From: Prevotella lacticifex
Lineage (GTDB): Bacteria; Bacteroidota; Bacteroidia; Bacteroidales; Bacteroidaceae
Length of the DNA: 64,000 nucleotides
Assembly (NCBI RefSeq): GCF_019973375.1
Contig: NZ_BPTV01000001.1
Location: 744,001-808,000, forward strand
Reading direction: 5' to 3'
The notes beneath the pieces were generated by a model that ran no database searches, had not been told where the DNA came from, and was given only the letters and a program-made list of their open reading frames with translations. Shown piece by piece: positions 44,943 through 53,091 of the stretch. Each line of letters begins with the position of its first letter. The first letter of the stretch is position 1. Both the position numbers and the translations under genes were made by a program.

Positions 44943-47075
44943 ATGAGATATCCGCATCGCCTCCTGCTCCTCCTGCTCCTCCTGTTGCTGCCCTTGGCGG
45001 TCCCGGCCCAGCGTCCCGACTACAACAAGATGTCGCCGTTGGTGCGGGAGGCATGCCGGGATGCACTCGAGATACCTCCGGTGCGTCATGCCGCTGGAGG
45101 CGGAGGACCCGTGCTGACGGCCTTCGTCAAACTTGCGGATGCCGACACCCACGTGCTCGACAGCCACGGCTGCCGCATTCTCTGCCGCTATGGTAGCCTC
45201 TGCGTTGCCTGCATTCCGCTCACCGCCATAGCCCCGTTGTCGCTCGATGACAGGGTAGTGAGGATTGAGGCAGGACGGCGGGCCACAGCGTTGATGGACA
45301 CTACGGCTGTCGTCGTCAACGCTCTGCCGGTCAGCGAGGGCCTCGGACTGCCTCAGGGATATACCGGACGGGGAGTCGTCGTCGGCGTTGAGGATATCGG
45401 CTTCGACCTCACCCATCCCACGTTCTGGTCGCCGGACATGTCGGAATACCGTATAAAAGCGATGTGGGACCAGCTCTCCGACGATACCTTAGACTCCTCT
45501 CTGCCCGTCGGCCGCGACTATAAAGGTGAGGCTGAACTGCTCAGGGTGCAGCATCCGCGCGACGGTCTTGCGCAGACTCACGGCACCCACATCGCCGGAA
45601 TAGCTGCCGGAAGTGGTGCTGAGGGTGGGGGAGTGGTGTCGCCATACCGTGGTATCGCCTACGATGCTGACATCTGTATGGTGTGTAATGCCACCTCCGA
45701 CGATGCCGGTCTCATTGACAAGAAGGATTATTATAAATACACCTATGCCACCGATGCATTGGGCTTTAAGTACATCTTCGACTATGCCGACAGCGTGGGC
45801 AAGCCTTGCGTCATCAATTTCAGCGAGGGTTCGGGAATGGATTTCCGGGGCGACGACCAACTGTACTATGAGATGCTCGACTCGATAACCGGACCGGGAC
45901 ATATCATCGTGGCCTCGGCGGGAAACAGCGGAGGAAAAATCACACGCGTCCACAAGAACCCATCGGAACCTTCGAAAGTCGTGGTGTGCTATCCCGGAAG
46001 CGATTATTCCTACGTGACAACACGCTCACGGTCCGGCTTCGTATTTTCGGCGATGCTCTCACGCAATGGCGATACGGCGCGCGTCGACATTCCTTTAGCG
46101 GCGATTTTGGCCTCAAAGGACTCCACCTACACCGATTCCATTGTCTCGGCTGATGCGGTAAACACCATTGTGGCTACCGCTTACAGGTCGTGTTTCGACC
46201 CATCGGACATCATCTGCGACTGGCGTATAAACCGCGACACATCACTCTCTCCTGCCGATGGAGGCCGTCGACTGACATTGCAGTTGACCGGCGACACCGA
46301 TGTCGAGATGTTCCCGGTCGTAGGAGCGTTCCTGCATACCGATGGCAGTGGTCCTGACGAGGGCGAGAACTTCTGCTCCGTGAACTCGCCGGGGAGTGCG
46401 CCGAGCGTTATTTGCGTCGGTATGACGGGCTACCGGAATCACATTACCAATTACCTCGGACAGGTTATATACCCCGGTCCGAGCGATAAGACTGACGGAC
46501 TGCGTCATCCGGCATCGTCGGTGGGACCGACCTTCGATGGCCGCATGAAGCCCGATGTCATGGCACCGGGGCAGAATGTCATCTCGTCGTACAGCAGTTT
46601 CTATGAGGAGAACAACCCGACGGCCACCGACTGTGCCGTCTACGATGTGCGCCGCTTTACGTATAACGGACGCACATACGCCTGGAACTCGAACAGCGGA
46701 ACATCGATGGCCTCGCCGGTAGTGGCGGGAGTCATCGCCCTGTGGCTCCAGGCTGATCCTACGCTGTCGCCCGACGACTGCCGTGATATCATTGCCGCAA
46801 CAAGCAACCGCACGGACAGTACACTGCAATATCCCAACAACTACTACGGCTATGGTCAGATAGATGCTGAGGCGGGTATGCACAAGGTTCTCGAACGCCT
46901 CGCTGCCGGTATCCACGACATCAATGCTGCTGCCGATGCCGGGACATCTTCCACTTCAACACAGGCTGACGACCGCCACGGAATCTATTCCATTGACGGG
47001 AGGCTCGTGGGCACCGATATTTCGTCATTGCCCAAAGGATTGTATATCGTCGACGGAAGGAAAGTCGTGAAGTGA
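44943..47075 (+). CDS. Secreted S8 (subtilisin) family serine protease
   Basis: 710 aa. A Leu-rich signal peptide (7-20, ending VPAQ) leads into a propeptide-like region (24-125) and the S8 catalytic domain. Asp151 lies in VEDIGFDLTHPTF (DIG rather than the usual DTG). His213 is in QTHGTHIAGIAAGS, the oxyanion Asn near SAGNSGG (about 328), and Ser588 in SGTSMASPVVAG. A domain of about 170 residues is inserted between the Asn and Ser parts. The C-terminal tail IYSIDGRLVGTDISSLPKGLYIVDGRKVVK-like segment (residues about 680-710) resembles a type-A type-IX-secretion sorting signal. It is likely exported to the surface or medium. Confidence 0.88.
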   Translation: MRYPHRLLLLLLLLLLPLAVPAQRPDYNKMSPLVREACRDALEIPPVRHAAGGGGPVLTAFVKLADADTHVLDSHGCRILCRYGSLCVACIPLTAIAPLSLDDRVVRIEAGRRATALMDTTAVVVNALPVSEGLGLPQGYTGRGVVVGVEDIGFDLTHPTFWSPDMSEYRIKAMWDQLSDDTLDSSLPVGRDYKGEAELLRVQHPRDGLAQTHGTHIAGIAAGSGAEGGGVVSPYRGIAYDADICMVCNATSDDAGLIDKKDYYKYTYATDALGFKYIFDYADSVGKPCVINFSEGSGMDFRGDDQLYYEMLDSITGPGHIIVASAGNSGGKITRVHKNPSEPSKVVVCYPGSDYSYVTTRSRSGFVFSAMLSRNGDTARVDIPLAAILASKDSTYTDSIVSADAVNTIVATAYRSCFDPSDIICDWRINRDTSLSPADGGRRLTLQLTGDTDVEMFPVVGAFLHTDGSGPDEGENFCSVNSPGSAPSVICVGMTGYRNHITNYLGQVIYPGPSDKTDGLRHPASSVGPTFDGRMKPDVMAPGQNVISSYSSFYEENNPTATDCAVYDVRRFTYNGRTYAWNSNSGTSMASPVVAGVIALWLQADPTLSPDDCRDIIAATSNRTDSTLQYPNNYYGYGQIDAEAGMHKVLERLAAGIHDINAAADAGTSSTSTQADDRHGIYSIDGRLVGTDISSLPKGLYIVDGRKVVK

Positions 47076-47111
47076 ACCACAACCAAATCTGAAATATTTT
47101 TACAGCATTCC

Positions 47112-47210
47112 CGTATGTGCCATTTTGACTTGCGAAACGGTCTGTTTCATCTCCTGAATCGGTAAGTTTCGCAATGCAATATGACCTGCTTCGTAAATCA
47201 TTGATAATCA
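47112..47210. repeat. Palindromic intergenic repeat, copy B
   Basis: A diverged copy of 8171-8300. It shares the blocks ACTTGCGAAAC, GTAAGTTTCGCAATGCAA and ATTGATAATCAG (against TTGACTGTCAG in copy A) in the same order and spacing. It follows an S8 protease gene, as copy A follows a PD40 gene. Confidence 0.55.
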
Positions 47211-47365
47211 GACGGTAATACAGATAGCTCTGGAATGTCTTATGCTTGAAATAGTTTTACATTCTAATCTCTATGCCATTACTTGATTCAACATATTGAA
47301 AGATGGTCGTTAATGGGCATGAGGCTAATTGAAGATAGAGCTGAGCGGAGAAAGAGCAGGATCGT

Positions 47366-47560
47366 AGACAAATGAAAAAGGGAACCTTATCTCACGACAA
47401 AGTTCCTTGGTTGACTAAACTTAATCTACAAACCTGAGTTTTAATAATTCTGAGATGAAATAACTTCTACCTTTATGAGGCAGACTACCAAATGTGTTTT
47501 AATGCATCTTAACCTAAATACTATCTTTAAACCTGTTCTGTCCTATTCTTGTTCTTTTCT
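47366..47560 (-). ncRNA. Candidate small RNA of about 190 nt
   Basis: The span starts just downstream of the consensus promoter at 47565-47596 and ends at a hairpin with a T-run (minus strand, about 47408-47375). It contains no open frame longer than a few codons on that strand. It lies between two genes facing each other (S8 protease and lpxH) and does not lead into any gene. I could not fold it into a known family; 6S or a regulatory RNA are possibilities. Confidence 0.4.
47375..47408 (-). terminator. Weak terminator of the candidate small RNA
   Basis: On the minus strand AAGGAAC (47408-47402) pairs with GTTCC-CTT (47385-47378, one bulge), followed by TTTTT (47379-47375). Confidence 0.4.
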
Positions 47561-47564
47561 GATG

Positions 47565-47596
47565 CAAAGGTACTATGTTTTACCATCCCTGGCAAA
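47565..47596 (-). promoter_or_regulatory. Orphan consensus promoter, minus strand
   Basis: TTTG (47596-47593), 20 bases, TACCTTTG (47572-47565) on the minus strand, a perfect match to the Bacteroidetes consensus with no gene downstream. Confidence 0.65.
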
Positions 47597-47692
47597 TTCT
47601 TTCAACGAACAGGCTGTTTTAATCAGTAAATCGGAGGAGATTGCAATTTTTTCGTTCGTTTTTGTTCTCTTCTCGTGTTTTTGAGTCGTCGG

Positions 47693-48472
47693 TTACGGTT
47701 TGCTCTCACCTTCGACATACTCCTCGAGAAACATGTGCTCACCATCGAAAACCGCGTATGTGAACTGCCATATCCAATCGCCGAGTATCAGCATTCTGGC
47801 TGTATGGCCTTCGGTGCGCGGCAGGCTGAGGTCGAGTTCTATATGGCGGTGACCATAGATGTAGTAGTCGATGTTCGGGTGAGTATTCATATACTCTTTC
47901 GTGTAGCGCACGAGATATTCCTTATCCTCGCCCTGGTAGGGGGCCTCCTTGCCGTCGGCACGCTTCAACCGGCTGTGCTTGGCCCAGTTGAGGCCGAGCT
48001 TCATGCCCCACCATGGGTGCACAAAGTTGAGCATTTTCTGACAGATGCGACTGTGGAACAGTGCCCGCAGCACTTTGAAAGAGCGGCTGGGATCGCCTAA
48101 TCCGTCGCCGTGGGCAAGGTAGAACACCTTGTCGTAAATCTCTGTCGTGATGGGCTTGTGGTGTACGATGAGCCCGCATTCCTCCTCAAGGTAGCCGTAG
48201 GTCCAGATGTCGTGGTTGCCGGTGAAGAAGTGAACCTCGATGCCCATGTCGGTGAGCTCCGACAACTTGCCCAAGAAACGGGTGAACCCTTTGGGCACAA
48301 CATACCGGTACTCGTCCCAGAAGTCGAACATATCGCCGAGAAGATAGATGGCGGCGGCCTTGTCCTTTATGGAGTCGAGAAACCGCACCAGCCGTCTCTC
48401 CTGGGTCCGCCGGTGCTCGATGGCTAACGAACCCAAGTGCGCGTCGCTGAGAAAATATACGTTCCTGCCCAT
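47693..48472 (-). CDS. lpxH: UDP-2,3-diacylglucosamine diphosphatase (LpxH-type metallophosphatase)
   Basis: 259 aa calcineurin-like phosphoesterase. The metal motifs appear in order: FLSDAHLGS, YLLGDMFDFWDEYR, FFTGNHDIW and a C-terminal DYYIYGHRHIEL, with the LpxH-type LAHGDGLGD. In lipid A synthesis it hydrolyses UDP-diacylglucosamine to lipid X at the inner membrane. The assignment to LpxH rather than another metallophosphatase rests on length and the HGDGLGD pattern usual in Bacteroidetes LpxH. Confidence 0.85.
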   Translation of the reverse strand: MGRNVYFLSDAHLGSLAIEHRRTQERRLVRFLDSIKDKAAAIYLLGDMFDFWDEYRYVVPKGFTRFLGKLSELTDMGIEVHFFTGNHDIWTYGYLEEECGLIVHHKPITTEIYDKVFYLAHGDGLGDPSRSFKVLRALFHSRICQKMLNFVHPWWGMKLGLNWAKHSRLKRADGKEAPYQGEDKEYLVRYTKEYMNTHPNIDYYIYGHRHIELDLSLPRTEGHTARMLILGDWIWQFTYAVFDGEHMFLEEYVEGESKP

Positions 48473-48513
48473 TGGTTATCAGTTTCTTTGCCGACAGACG
48501 GACTGCCGGACTA

Positions 48514-48834
48514 CTACTCGAATCCTAACTCCACTTTCGCCTCGTCCGACATCATACTCTGGTCCCATGCCGGTTCGAAGACGAGATTGACGTTGGCGCT
48601 CTTCACTCCCTTCACGCTCTCCACCTTCGTGCGGACGTCCTCAAGGATGAAGTCGGCCGCAGGACAGCTCGGAGCAGTGAACGTCATGTCCATATCGACG
48701 GTGCCGTCGTCGTTGACCTCAATCTTGTAAATCATGCCAAGGTCGTAGATATTCACCGGAATCTCCGGGTCGTAAACGGTCTTCAACACGTCGACGATGC
48801 GCTCCGCTATCTGAGTTTTTTCTTCTTGCGTCAT
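48514..48834 (-). CDS. DUF59/MIP18-family iron-sulfur assembly factor (SufT-like)
   Basis: 106 aa from the ATG at 48834 (MTQEEKTQIAERIVDVL); the longer frame from 48858 would begin within the presumed leader. VYDPEIPVNIYDLGMIYKIEV and MTFTAPSCPAADFILEDV carry the conserved DPEIP...DLG and the Cys in the S-C-P loop. Family members help load Fe-S clusters (SufT, PaaD-like). A promoter lies 22 bases upstream; lpxH follows after 41 bases. Confidence 0.88.
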   Translation of the reverse strand: MTQEEKTQIAERIVDVLKTVYDPEIPVNIYDLGMIYKIEVNDDGTVDMDMTFTAPSCPAADFILEDVRTKVESVKGVKSANVNLVFEPAWDQSMMSDEAKVELGFE

Positions 48835-48855
48835 TAATGTTTCCTCTTTTGACCG

Positions 48856-48886
48856 CAAATATACATTATTTTTTTCATCCGGCCAA
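48856..48886 (-). promoter_or_regulatory. Promoter for the DUF59-lpxH unit
   Basis: Minus strand: TTG (48886-48884), 20 bases, TATATTTG (48863-48856). Confidence 0.55.
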
Positions 48887-48903
48887 GTGCGTGGGGAATT
48901 ATT

Positions 48904-49581
48904 TTATAGTCGTCCTTTCTCGCGGTAGCTGTAGTAGGCACCGTCACAGACGATTACGTGGTCGAGAAAATATATGCGCATGATGTCGCATGCTTTCCTT
49001 ATCCGCTCGGTGAGCTTGTCGTCAAGACGGCTCGGGGTGTTGTTTCCGCTCGGATGGTTGTGGCATAGGGCCATGACCGTGGCATTGACCATCAGTGCTT
49101 CTTTCATTATCACCCGCACGTCGACGGCCGTTTCGGTTATGCCGCCATGACTGATGCGTACGGCCTTGATGAGTTTGAAGTTCTGGTTCATGAGCAGAAT
49201 CCACGCTTCCTCAACGTCAAGGTCCTGCATCCGCGGATGCATATAGTTGTAGACGGCGGTTGCCGAGCCTAAGTCCTGGCGCTTCTCGGCAGCCTCGGCG
49301 GACCGCCGCTTGCCAAGTTCGCAGGCCGCAAGGATGGTGATGGCCTTTGCGGGACCCATGCCGTGGTACTGCTCCAGGTCGTGGATGGACATCTTTCCTA
49401 ACGTGTTGAGGTTGTTGTTGCAGTCGCGCAGCACATCTTTCATAAGGTCGACGGCACTCTGTCGCGTCGATCCGGAGCCGATGAGGATTGCAAGCAGTTC
49501 GGCGTTGCTAAGCGCCTGGGCTCCGAGACGCTCCAGTTTCTCGCGCGGTCTGTCGTCGATGGACCATTCGTTGATGTTCAT
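48904..49581 (-). CDS. radC: RadC-type JAB/MPN domain protein
   Basis: 225 aa. The N-terminal part has RPREKLERLGAQALSNAELLAILIGSG and a helix-hairpin-helix-like HDLEQYHGMGPAKAITILAA. The C-terminal JAMM domain has the zinc motif CHNHPSGNNTPSRLDDKLT with Glu in the preceding strand. The historic DNA-repair name is doubtful; the biochemical role is unsettled. It stands alone between the GT2 gene and the DUF59 gene. Confidence 0.92.
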   Translation of the reverse strand: MNINEWSIDDRPREKLERLGAQALSNAELLAILIGSGSTRQSAVDLMKDVLRDCNNNLNTLGKMSIHDLEQYHGMGPAKAITILAACELGKRRSAEAAEKRQDLGSATAVYNYMHPRMQDLDVEEAWILLMNQNFKLIKAVRISHGGITETAVDVRVIMKEALMVNATVMALCHNHPSGNNTPSRLDDKLTERIRKACDIMRIYFLDHVIVCDGAYYSYREKGRL

Positions 49582-49717
49582 TGTCGTCTGATTCTACTTT
49601 GTTAGTATATTGATTCCGCCAGAGATAGACCGTAAACCGATGATTTTCAAGGTCGTATCGCCGTCGGCTGCTGTCGCGTACGGTTCCCGGTGAGTCGTCG
49701 GCCGAGGCTCCCGTCGG

Positions 49718-50779
49718 TTACTTATAGAAGTTCTTCTTGTAGGCTTCGAACTCTCCCTTACCGCATACGCACCGCTTCCACCATGCCGAGAGGAATCCGC
49801 AGCCGTAGCCCATGAGCTGGGTGAAGGCCGCACGGACGCTGAGCAATCCGATGTGCAGGCTGTGATTCTTTATGGTCGAGTCAATGCAGATGATGAGGCT
49901 GTAGAGAAGTAGCGGAGCAAGTCCAATTATGCAAAGAATCAGTCCTGTCGTGTTTAGTTCGCCATCAGGTATCAGCGTTCCGAAGATGTCAAGATAGCCC
50001 AGACCTAGAATGAAGACAAGAAGCAATGCAATTACTCCTATAGTAAAGACCATAGGCAGGAGGTGGACAACCTTCAGGCTCTCAGGGTATTTCTTGTAGA
50101 GGTTTATGCGGGCTATGCCACTGTTGTACACCTGCCTCCAGAACTTCCGGAAGTCGGTGCGCCGCTTGTGGTAAACCCATGCGCCGGGGAAAAGTCGGCA
50201 TCGGCAGCCGGCTTTGAAGATACGGATGGAGAAGTCGATGTCCTCGCCGAAACGCATCTTCGAGAATCCGCCCAACTGCTTGTATACCTCCCGCCGTATG
50301 CCCATGTTGAAAGAGCGGGGGTAGAACTTGTCGAGCTTCTTCTTTCCGCCCCGTATTCCACCAGTGGTGAAGAAACTCGTCATCGAGTAGGAGATGGCTT
50401 TCTGTGTAGGGGTGAATGAGGAATGGGCCTTGTCGGGACCTCCGAAGGCATCGGCGGGCTCGGCATCGAGCTCCTGGGTGATGGCGGCGAGATAGCCTTC
50501 GGGCACTACTACATCGGAGTCGAGAATAAGCAGATAGTCGCCTACGGCGCGCTCGGCACCATAGTTGCGGCTCTGTCCGGGACCGCTGTTCTCCTTATTA
50601 TAATAGTGGATGTTGAGTTTCGTGGCATATTTGTCGCACACCGACTTACACGGAACCGACGAGCCGTCTTCGACTATCAGCACTTCGAAGTCGGTCTCCG
50701 TCTGTCGTGTGAGGCTGTCGAGGAGCTCATCGACTTCGTCGGGGCGGTTATAGACTGGTACAATGATGGAATATTTCAT
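49718..50779 (-). CDS. GT2-family glycosyltransferase with C-terminal membrane segments
   Basis: 353 aa from the ATG at 50779 (MKYSIIVPVYNRPDEV); the upstream ATG at 50815 adds a non-conserved Arg-rich tail. The GT-A domain has SIIVPVYNRPDEVDELLDSL, VLIVEDGSS, YLLILDSDVVVPEG (the DxD-like DSD) and GGFSKMRFGEDIDFSIR (catalytic ED). Two to three hydrophobic helices follow residue 240 (MVFTIGVIALLLVFILGLGY; LILCIIGLAPLLLYSLIIC). It probably transfers a sugar to a lipid or surface polysaccharide at the inner membrane. The sugar is unknown. Confidence 0.87.
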   Translation of the reverse strand: MKYSIIVPVYNRPDEVDELLDSLTRQTETDFEVLIVEDGSSVPCKSVCDKYATKLNIHYYNKENSGPGQSRNYGAERAVGDYLLILDSDVVVPEGYLAAITQELDAEPADAFGGPDKAHSSFTPTQKAISYSMTSFFTTGGIRGGKKKLDKFYPRSFNMGIRREVYKQLGGFSKMRFGEDIDFSIRIFKAGCRCRLFPGAWVYHKRRTDFRKFWRQVYNSGIARINLYKKYPESLKVVHLLPMVFTIGVIALLLVFILGLGYLDIFGTLIPDGELNTTGLILCIIGLAPLLLYSLIICIDSTIKNHSLHIGLLSVRAAFTQLMGYGCGFLSAWWKRCVCGKGEFEAYKKNFYK

Positions 50780-50822
50780 AGACAAAGGTGCAGTGGTAGG
50801 CCGTCGTCCGGCCATAATACAA

Positions 50823-50889
50823 TAAAAAAAAGGTAAAGAGGTAAGACATCGTTGTGGCTTATCGTCACGGCCTTTACCTGTTTACCTTT
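50823..50889 (-). terminator. Terminator of efp
   Basis: On the minus strand a 16-bp stem with one mismatch (AAAGGTAAACAGGTAA at 50889-50874 with its partner at 50844-50829) is followed by a run of T. It lies 27 bases after the efp stop. Confidence 0.8.
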
Positions 50890-50916
50890 CTTTGTTCCGG
50901 AAGAATCAGTATCCTC

Positions 50917-51486
50917 TTACTTCTCGTTGACGCGGCCTACATAGCTGCCGTCAGAAGTCTTGACGGTGATAGTCTCGCCCTCGTTGATGAACAGCGGAAC
51001 GCGGACCTCAGCGCCGGTCTCCAGTGTTGCAGGCTTGGTGGCGTTGGTAGCAGTGTTGCCCTTTACGCCCGGCTCGCTGTGAGTGACCTTCAGGTTCGTC
51101 TTGTCGGGCATCTCGGCTGAGAGGATGTCGCCGGTCTGAGTATCGGTCTGAACGTCAACGACATCGCCTTCTTTCATGAATTCGCCGCCGGTGATCATGT
51201 CGCGGGCGATAGGAATCTGCTCGAAAGTCTCCTGATTCATGAAGATGCAGCCTGTAGCGTCCTCGTAGAGATACTGATAAGGACGATGCTCCACACGCAC
51301 GTCGTCGAGCTTGAAGCCAACCTGGAATGTGCGGTCGAGTACGCGACCGTCAGCAACGTTCTTCAGTTTGGTGTTCATAACGGTGTTACCCTTGCCCGGC
51401 TTGCGGTGCTGGAAGTCGATGCACTTCCAGATGCCACCGTCCATGCGGATGCATGTTCCAATCTTGATTTCCTGTGAGTTAATCAT
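50917..51486 (-). CDS. efp: Elongation factor P
   Basis: 189 aa from the ATG at 51486 (MINSQEIKIGTCI); a 5' extension to 51534 would run into the promoter. Domain I has FQHRKPGKGNTVMNTKLKN with Lys32 at the tip of the loop that reaches the peptidyl-transferase centre. The OB domains carry YLYEDATGCIFMNQETFEQI and the C-terminal EF-P signature KTSDGSYVGRVNEK-like end. It relieves ribosome stalling at polyproline. It is divergent from rpmH with promoters about 60 bases apart. Confidence 0.95.
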   Translation of the reverse strand: MINSQEIKIGTCIRMDGGIWKCIDFQHRKPGKGNTVMNTKLKNVADGRVLDRTFQVGFKLDDVRVEHRPYQYLYEDATGCIFMNQETFEQIPIARDMITGGEFMKEGDVVDVQTDTQTGDILSAEMPDKTNLKVTHSEPGVKGNTATNATKPATLETGAEVRVPLFINEGETITVKTSDGSYVGRVNEK

Positions 51487-51531
51487 AATGTGATAGTATA
51501 TATTATTTGTTCTATTCTCTATTTGCGGGTG

Positions 51532-51539
51532 CAAAGGTA
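51532..51539 (-). promoter_or_regulatory. -7 element of the efp promoter
   Basis: TACCTTTG on the minus strand (51539-51532); a TTTA at about the -33 distance is a partial match. The start codon is 45 bases downstream. Confidence 0.55.
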
Positions 51540-51589
51540 CACTATTTTTGGAAAAAAACCTAAATATTCCGACTAAAAATCACTTATTC

Positions 51590-51621
51590 TTTGGTTATTT
51601 CCAAAAGTTTATGTAATTTTG
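51590..51621 (+). promoter_or_regulatory. rpmH promoter
   Basis: TTTG (51590-51593), 20 bases, TAATTTTG (51614-51621). Full consensus, 73 bases before the rpmH ATG. Confidence 0.75.
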
Positions 51622-51694
51622 CAGCCCGTAACGGCAGATGAAGGTGTGTCGTTGCATGTAAATAGCACAATAACAATAAAATAGAAATAAAACA

Positions 51695-51850
51695 ATGAAG
51701 AGAACATTTCAGCCACACAACCGCCGTCGCGTCAACAAGCACGGCTTCCGTGAGAGAATGGCAACAAAGGACGGCCGCCGCGTGTTAGCTGCGCGTCGCG
51801 CTAAGGGTCGCAAGAAGTTGACAGTTTCTGACGAACATCACGGTAAGTAA
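51695..51850 (+). CDS. rpmH: 50S ribosomal protein L34
   Basis: 51 aa. It starts [19 protein letters not shown] and continues [20 protein letters not shown], the near-universal L34 sequence. The C-terminus is slightly extended ([12 protein letters not shown]), as usual in Bacteroidetes. It has its own promoter (51590-51621) and a strong terminator 35 bases after the stop, so it is monocistronic here; the common rpmH-rnpA linkage is absent. Confidence 0.97.
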   Translation: MKRTFQPHNRRRVNKHGFRERMATKDGRRVLAARRAKGRKKLTVSDEHHGK

Positions 51851-51884
51851 ATTCATGCTCCATTGGGGGCGTTGATTTTATTTG

Positions 51885-51927
51885 AAAACGGAAAGGTGCA
51901 GGGCGTGGCCTTGTCTCTTTCCGTTTT
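51885..51927 (+). terminator. rpmH terminator
   Basis: An 11-bp perfect stem, AAAACGGAAAG (51885-51895) with CTTTCCGTTTT (51917-51927), then CGGTTTTTATC. Confidence 0.85.
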
Positions 51928-52035
51928 CGGTTTTTATCTCTTTCCGCTTTTCCGCTTTTCCGCTAACACATTAGCTCTCTTTCTCCCATCGGCTTAGATT
52001 TCCTTCCGATTGCATGCAGGGCTATCCGGTAGAAC

Positions 52036-52111
52036 TTCTACCCCTCTTTCTATACCCCTGAAATTTGGATTAGGGAGAAATATTTTGTAACTTTGCACTG
52101 AAATAACAATC
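52036..52111 (+). repeat. Promoter-bearing repeat, copy B
   Basis: A relative of 40111-40200 with the shared blocks CTTTCTATACCCCTGAAATT and ATATTTTGTAACTTTGCA. It contains TTTG (52064-52067), 20 bases, TAACTTTG (52088-52095). No gene starts before the PASTA gene at 52330, which has its own promoter at 52280. The intervening 180 bases can pair (AACCGATA with TATCGGTT, then CTGCTGACAGCAG), so a short structured transcript is possible. Confidence 0.65.
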
Positions 52112-52279
52112 AAGTCGAACCGATATCTTCCGTTTAGCGTTTCTACAAGAGGCCAGCACCTTTCATTCCTGTATCGGTTGTGGCCCTCCGTAGACAGCCT
52201 GACGGGTGGCTCTGAGGAGGCATAACGGTGCTGCTGACAGCAGAAGAGGGTCCGGAAAAGCAGAAAAATAGGTTTTTTC

Positions 52280-52310
52280 TTTGTCATTCCGCTCATTTGC
52301 AGTACCTTTG
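52280..52310 (+). promoter_or_regulatory. Promoter for the PASTA/pseudouridine synthase operon
   Basis: TTTG (52280-52283), 19 bases, TACCTTTG (52303-52310); ATG 19 bases downstream. Confidence 0.75.
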
Positions 52311-52329
52311 AACCGCAAATCTATATAAG

Positions 52330-53091
52330 ATGGGAAACAAAGTCAGTAAAATATTCAGCACATACCTGTGGGGCAATATCTATGCGATGTTTTTAGTGCT
52401 GGCGCTCCTTTGCGTCGGCCTGAAGTACGGCATAGACCTATACACCCATCATGGCGAGTCGATTGTCGTTCCCAATTTCGTACATAAGCAGTACGATGAC
52501 GCTTGCGATATGGCCGACAAGGTGGGGCTGACCATTGAGGTCAGCGACACGGGATATGTCAAGGAACTGCCCCCCGACTGCATTCTCGAGCAGTCGCCGG
52601 TACCGGGAAAGAGAATTAAGTCGACGCATGTCGTATACGTTACCATCAATGCCGCTACGGCACCGTCGCTCGTCCTCCCCGACCTTATCGACAACAGCTC
52701 CTACCGCGAGGCCCAGGCTAAACTCCTGTCAATGGGATTCAAGGTTGGTGACCCTGTCTATCGTCCCGGAGAACGCGACTGGGTTTACGGCATTCTCGTC
52801 AACGGCAAACCGGTACATACCGGCGACCGCATACCGCGCGACGCTATCCTCGTCATTCAGGTTGGCGACGGAACGCGCAATTATGCCGACACCACGCTCA
52901 TCGACCAGGATGAGTTCGACGGCGTTGACGTGCCGGAGGATGACAAGTCGGCCAACGACGAGGACGATTACGAGTATGAATATAAGTGGGAGGTAGTGCC
53001 CGAGGACCAGGACGTGCCCGATGCTATCGAGGAACGGCCCCTCGATGAGGCTACCGAACCCGAGGAACAAGGTGGAGAAAAAAGTGAATAG
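52330..53091 (+). CDS. Membrane-anchored PASTA-domain protein
   Basis: 253 aa. A short cytosolic N-terminus, one membrane helix (about 13-36) and a periplasmic part with two to three PASTA-type units: VPNFVHKQYDDACDMADKVGL to QSPVPGKRIKSTHVVYVTI, then LPDLIDNSSYREAQAKLLSMGF. A very acidic tail follows (Asp/Glu-rich, from about 195). PASTA domains bind peptidoglycan or beta-lactams in some proteins, but no kinase or transpeptidase domain is present here. It overlaps the pseudouridine synthase gene by 8 bases. Confidence 0.85.
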   Translation: MGNKVSKIFSTYLWGNIYAMFLVLALLCVGLKYGIDLYTHHGESIVVPNFVHKQYDDACDMADKVGLTIEVSDTGYVKELPPDCILEQSPVPGKRIKSTHVVYVTINAATAPSLVLPDLIDNSSYREAQAKLLSMGFKVGDPVYRPGERDWVYGILVNGKPVHTGDRIPRDAILVIQVGDGTRNYADTTLIDQDEFDGVDVPEDDKSANDEDDYEYEYKWEVVPEDQDVPDAIEERPLDEATEPEEQGGEKSE

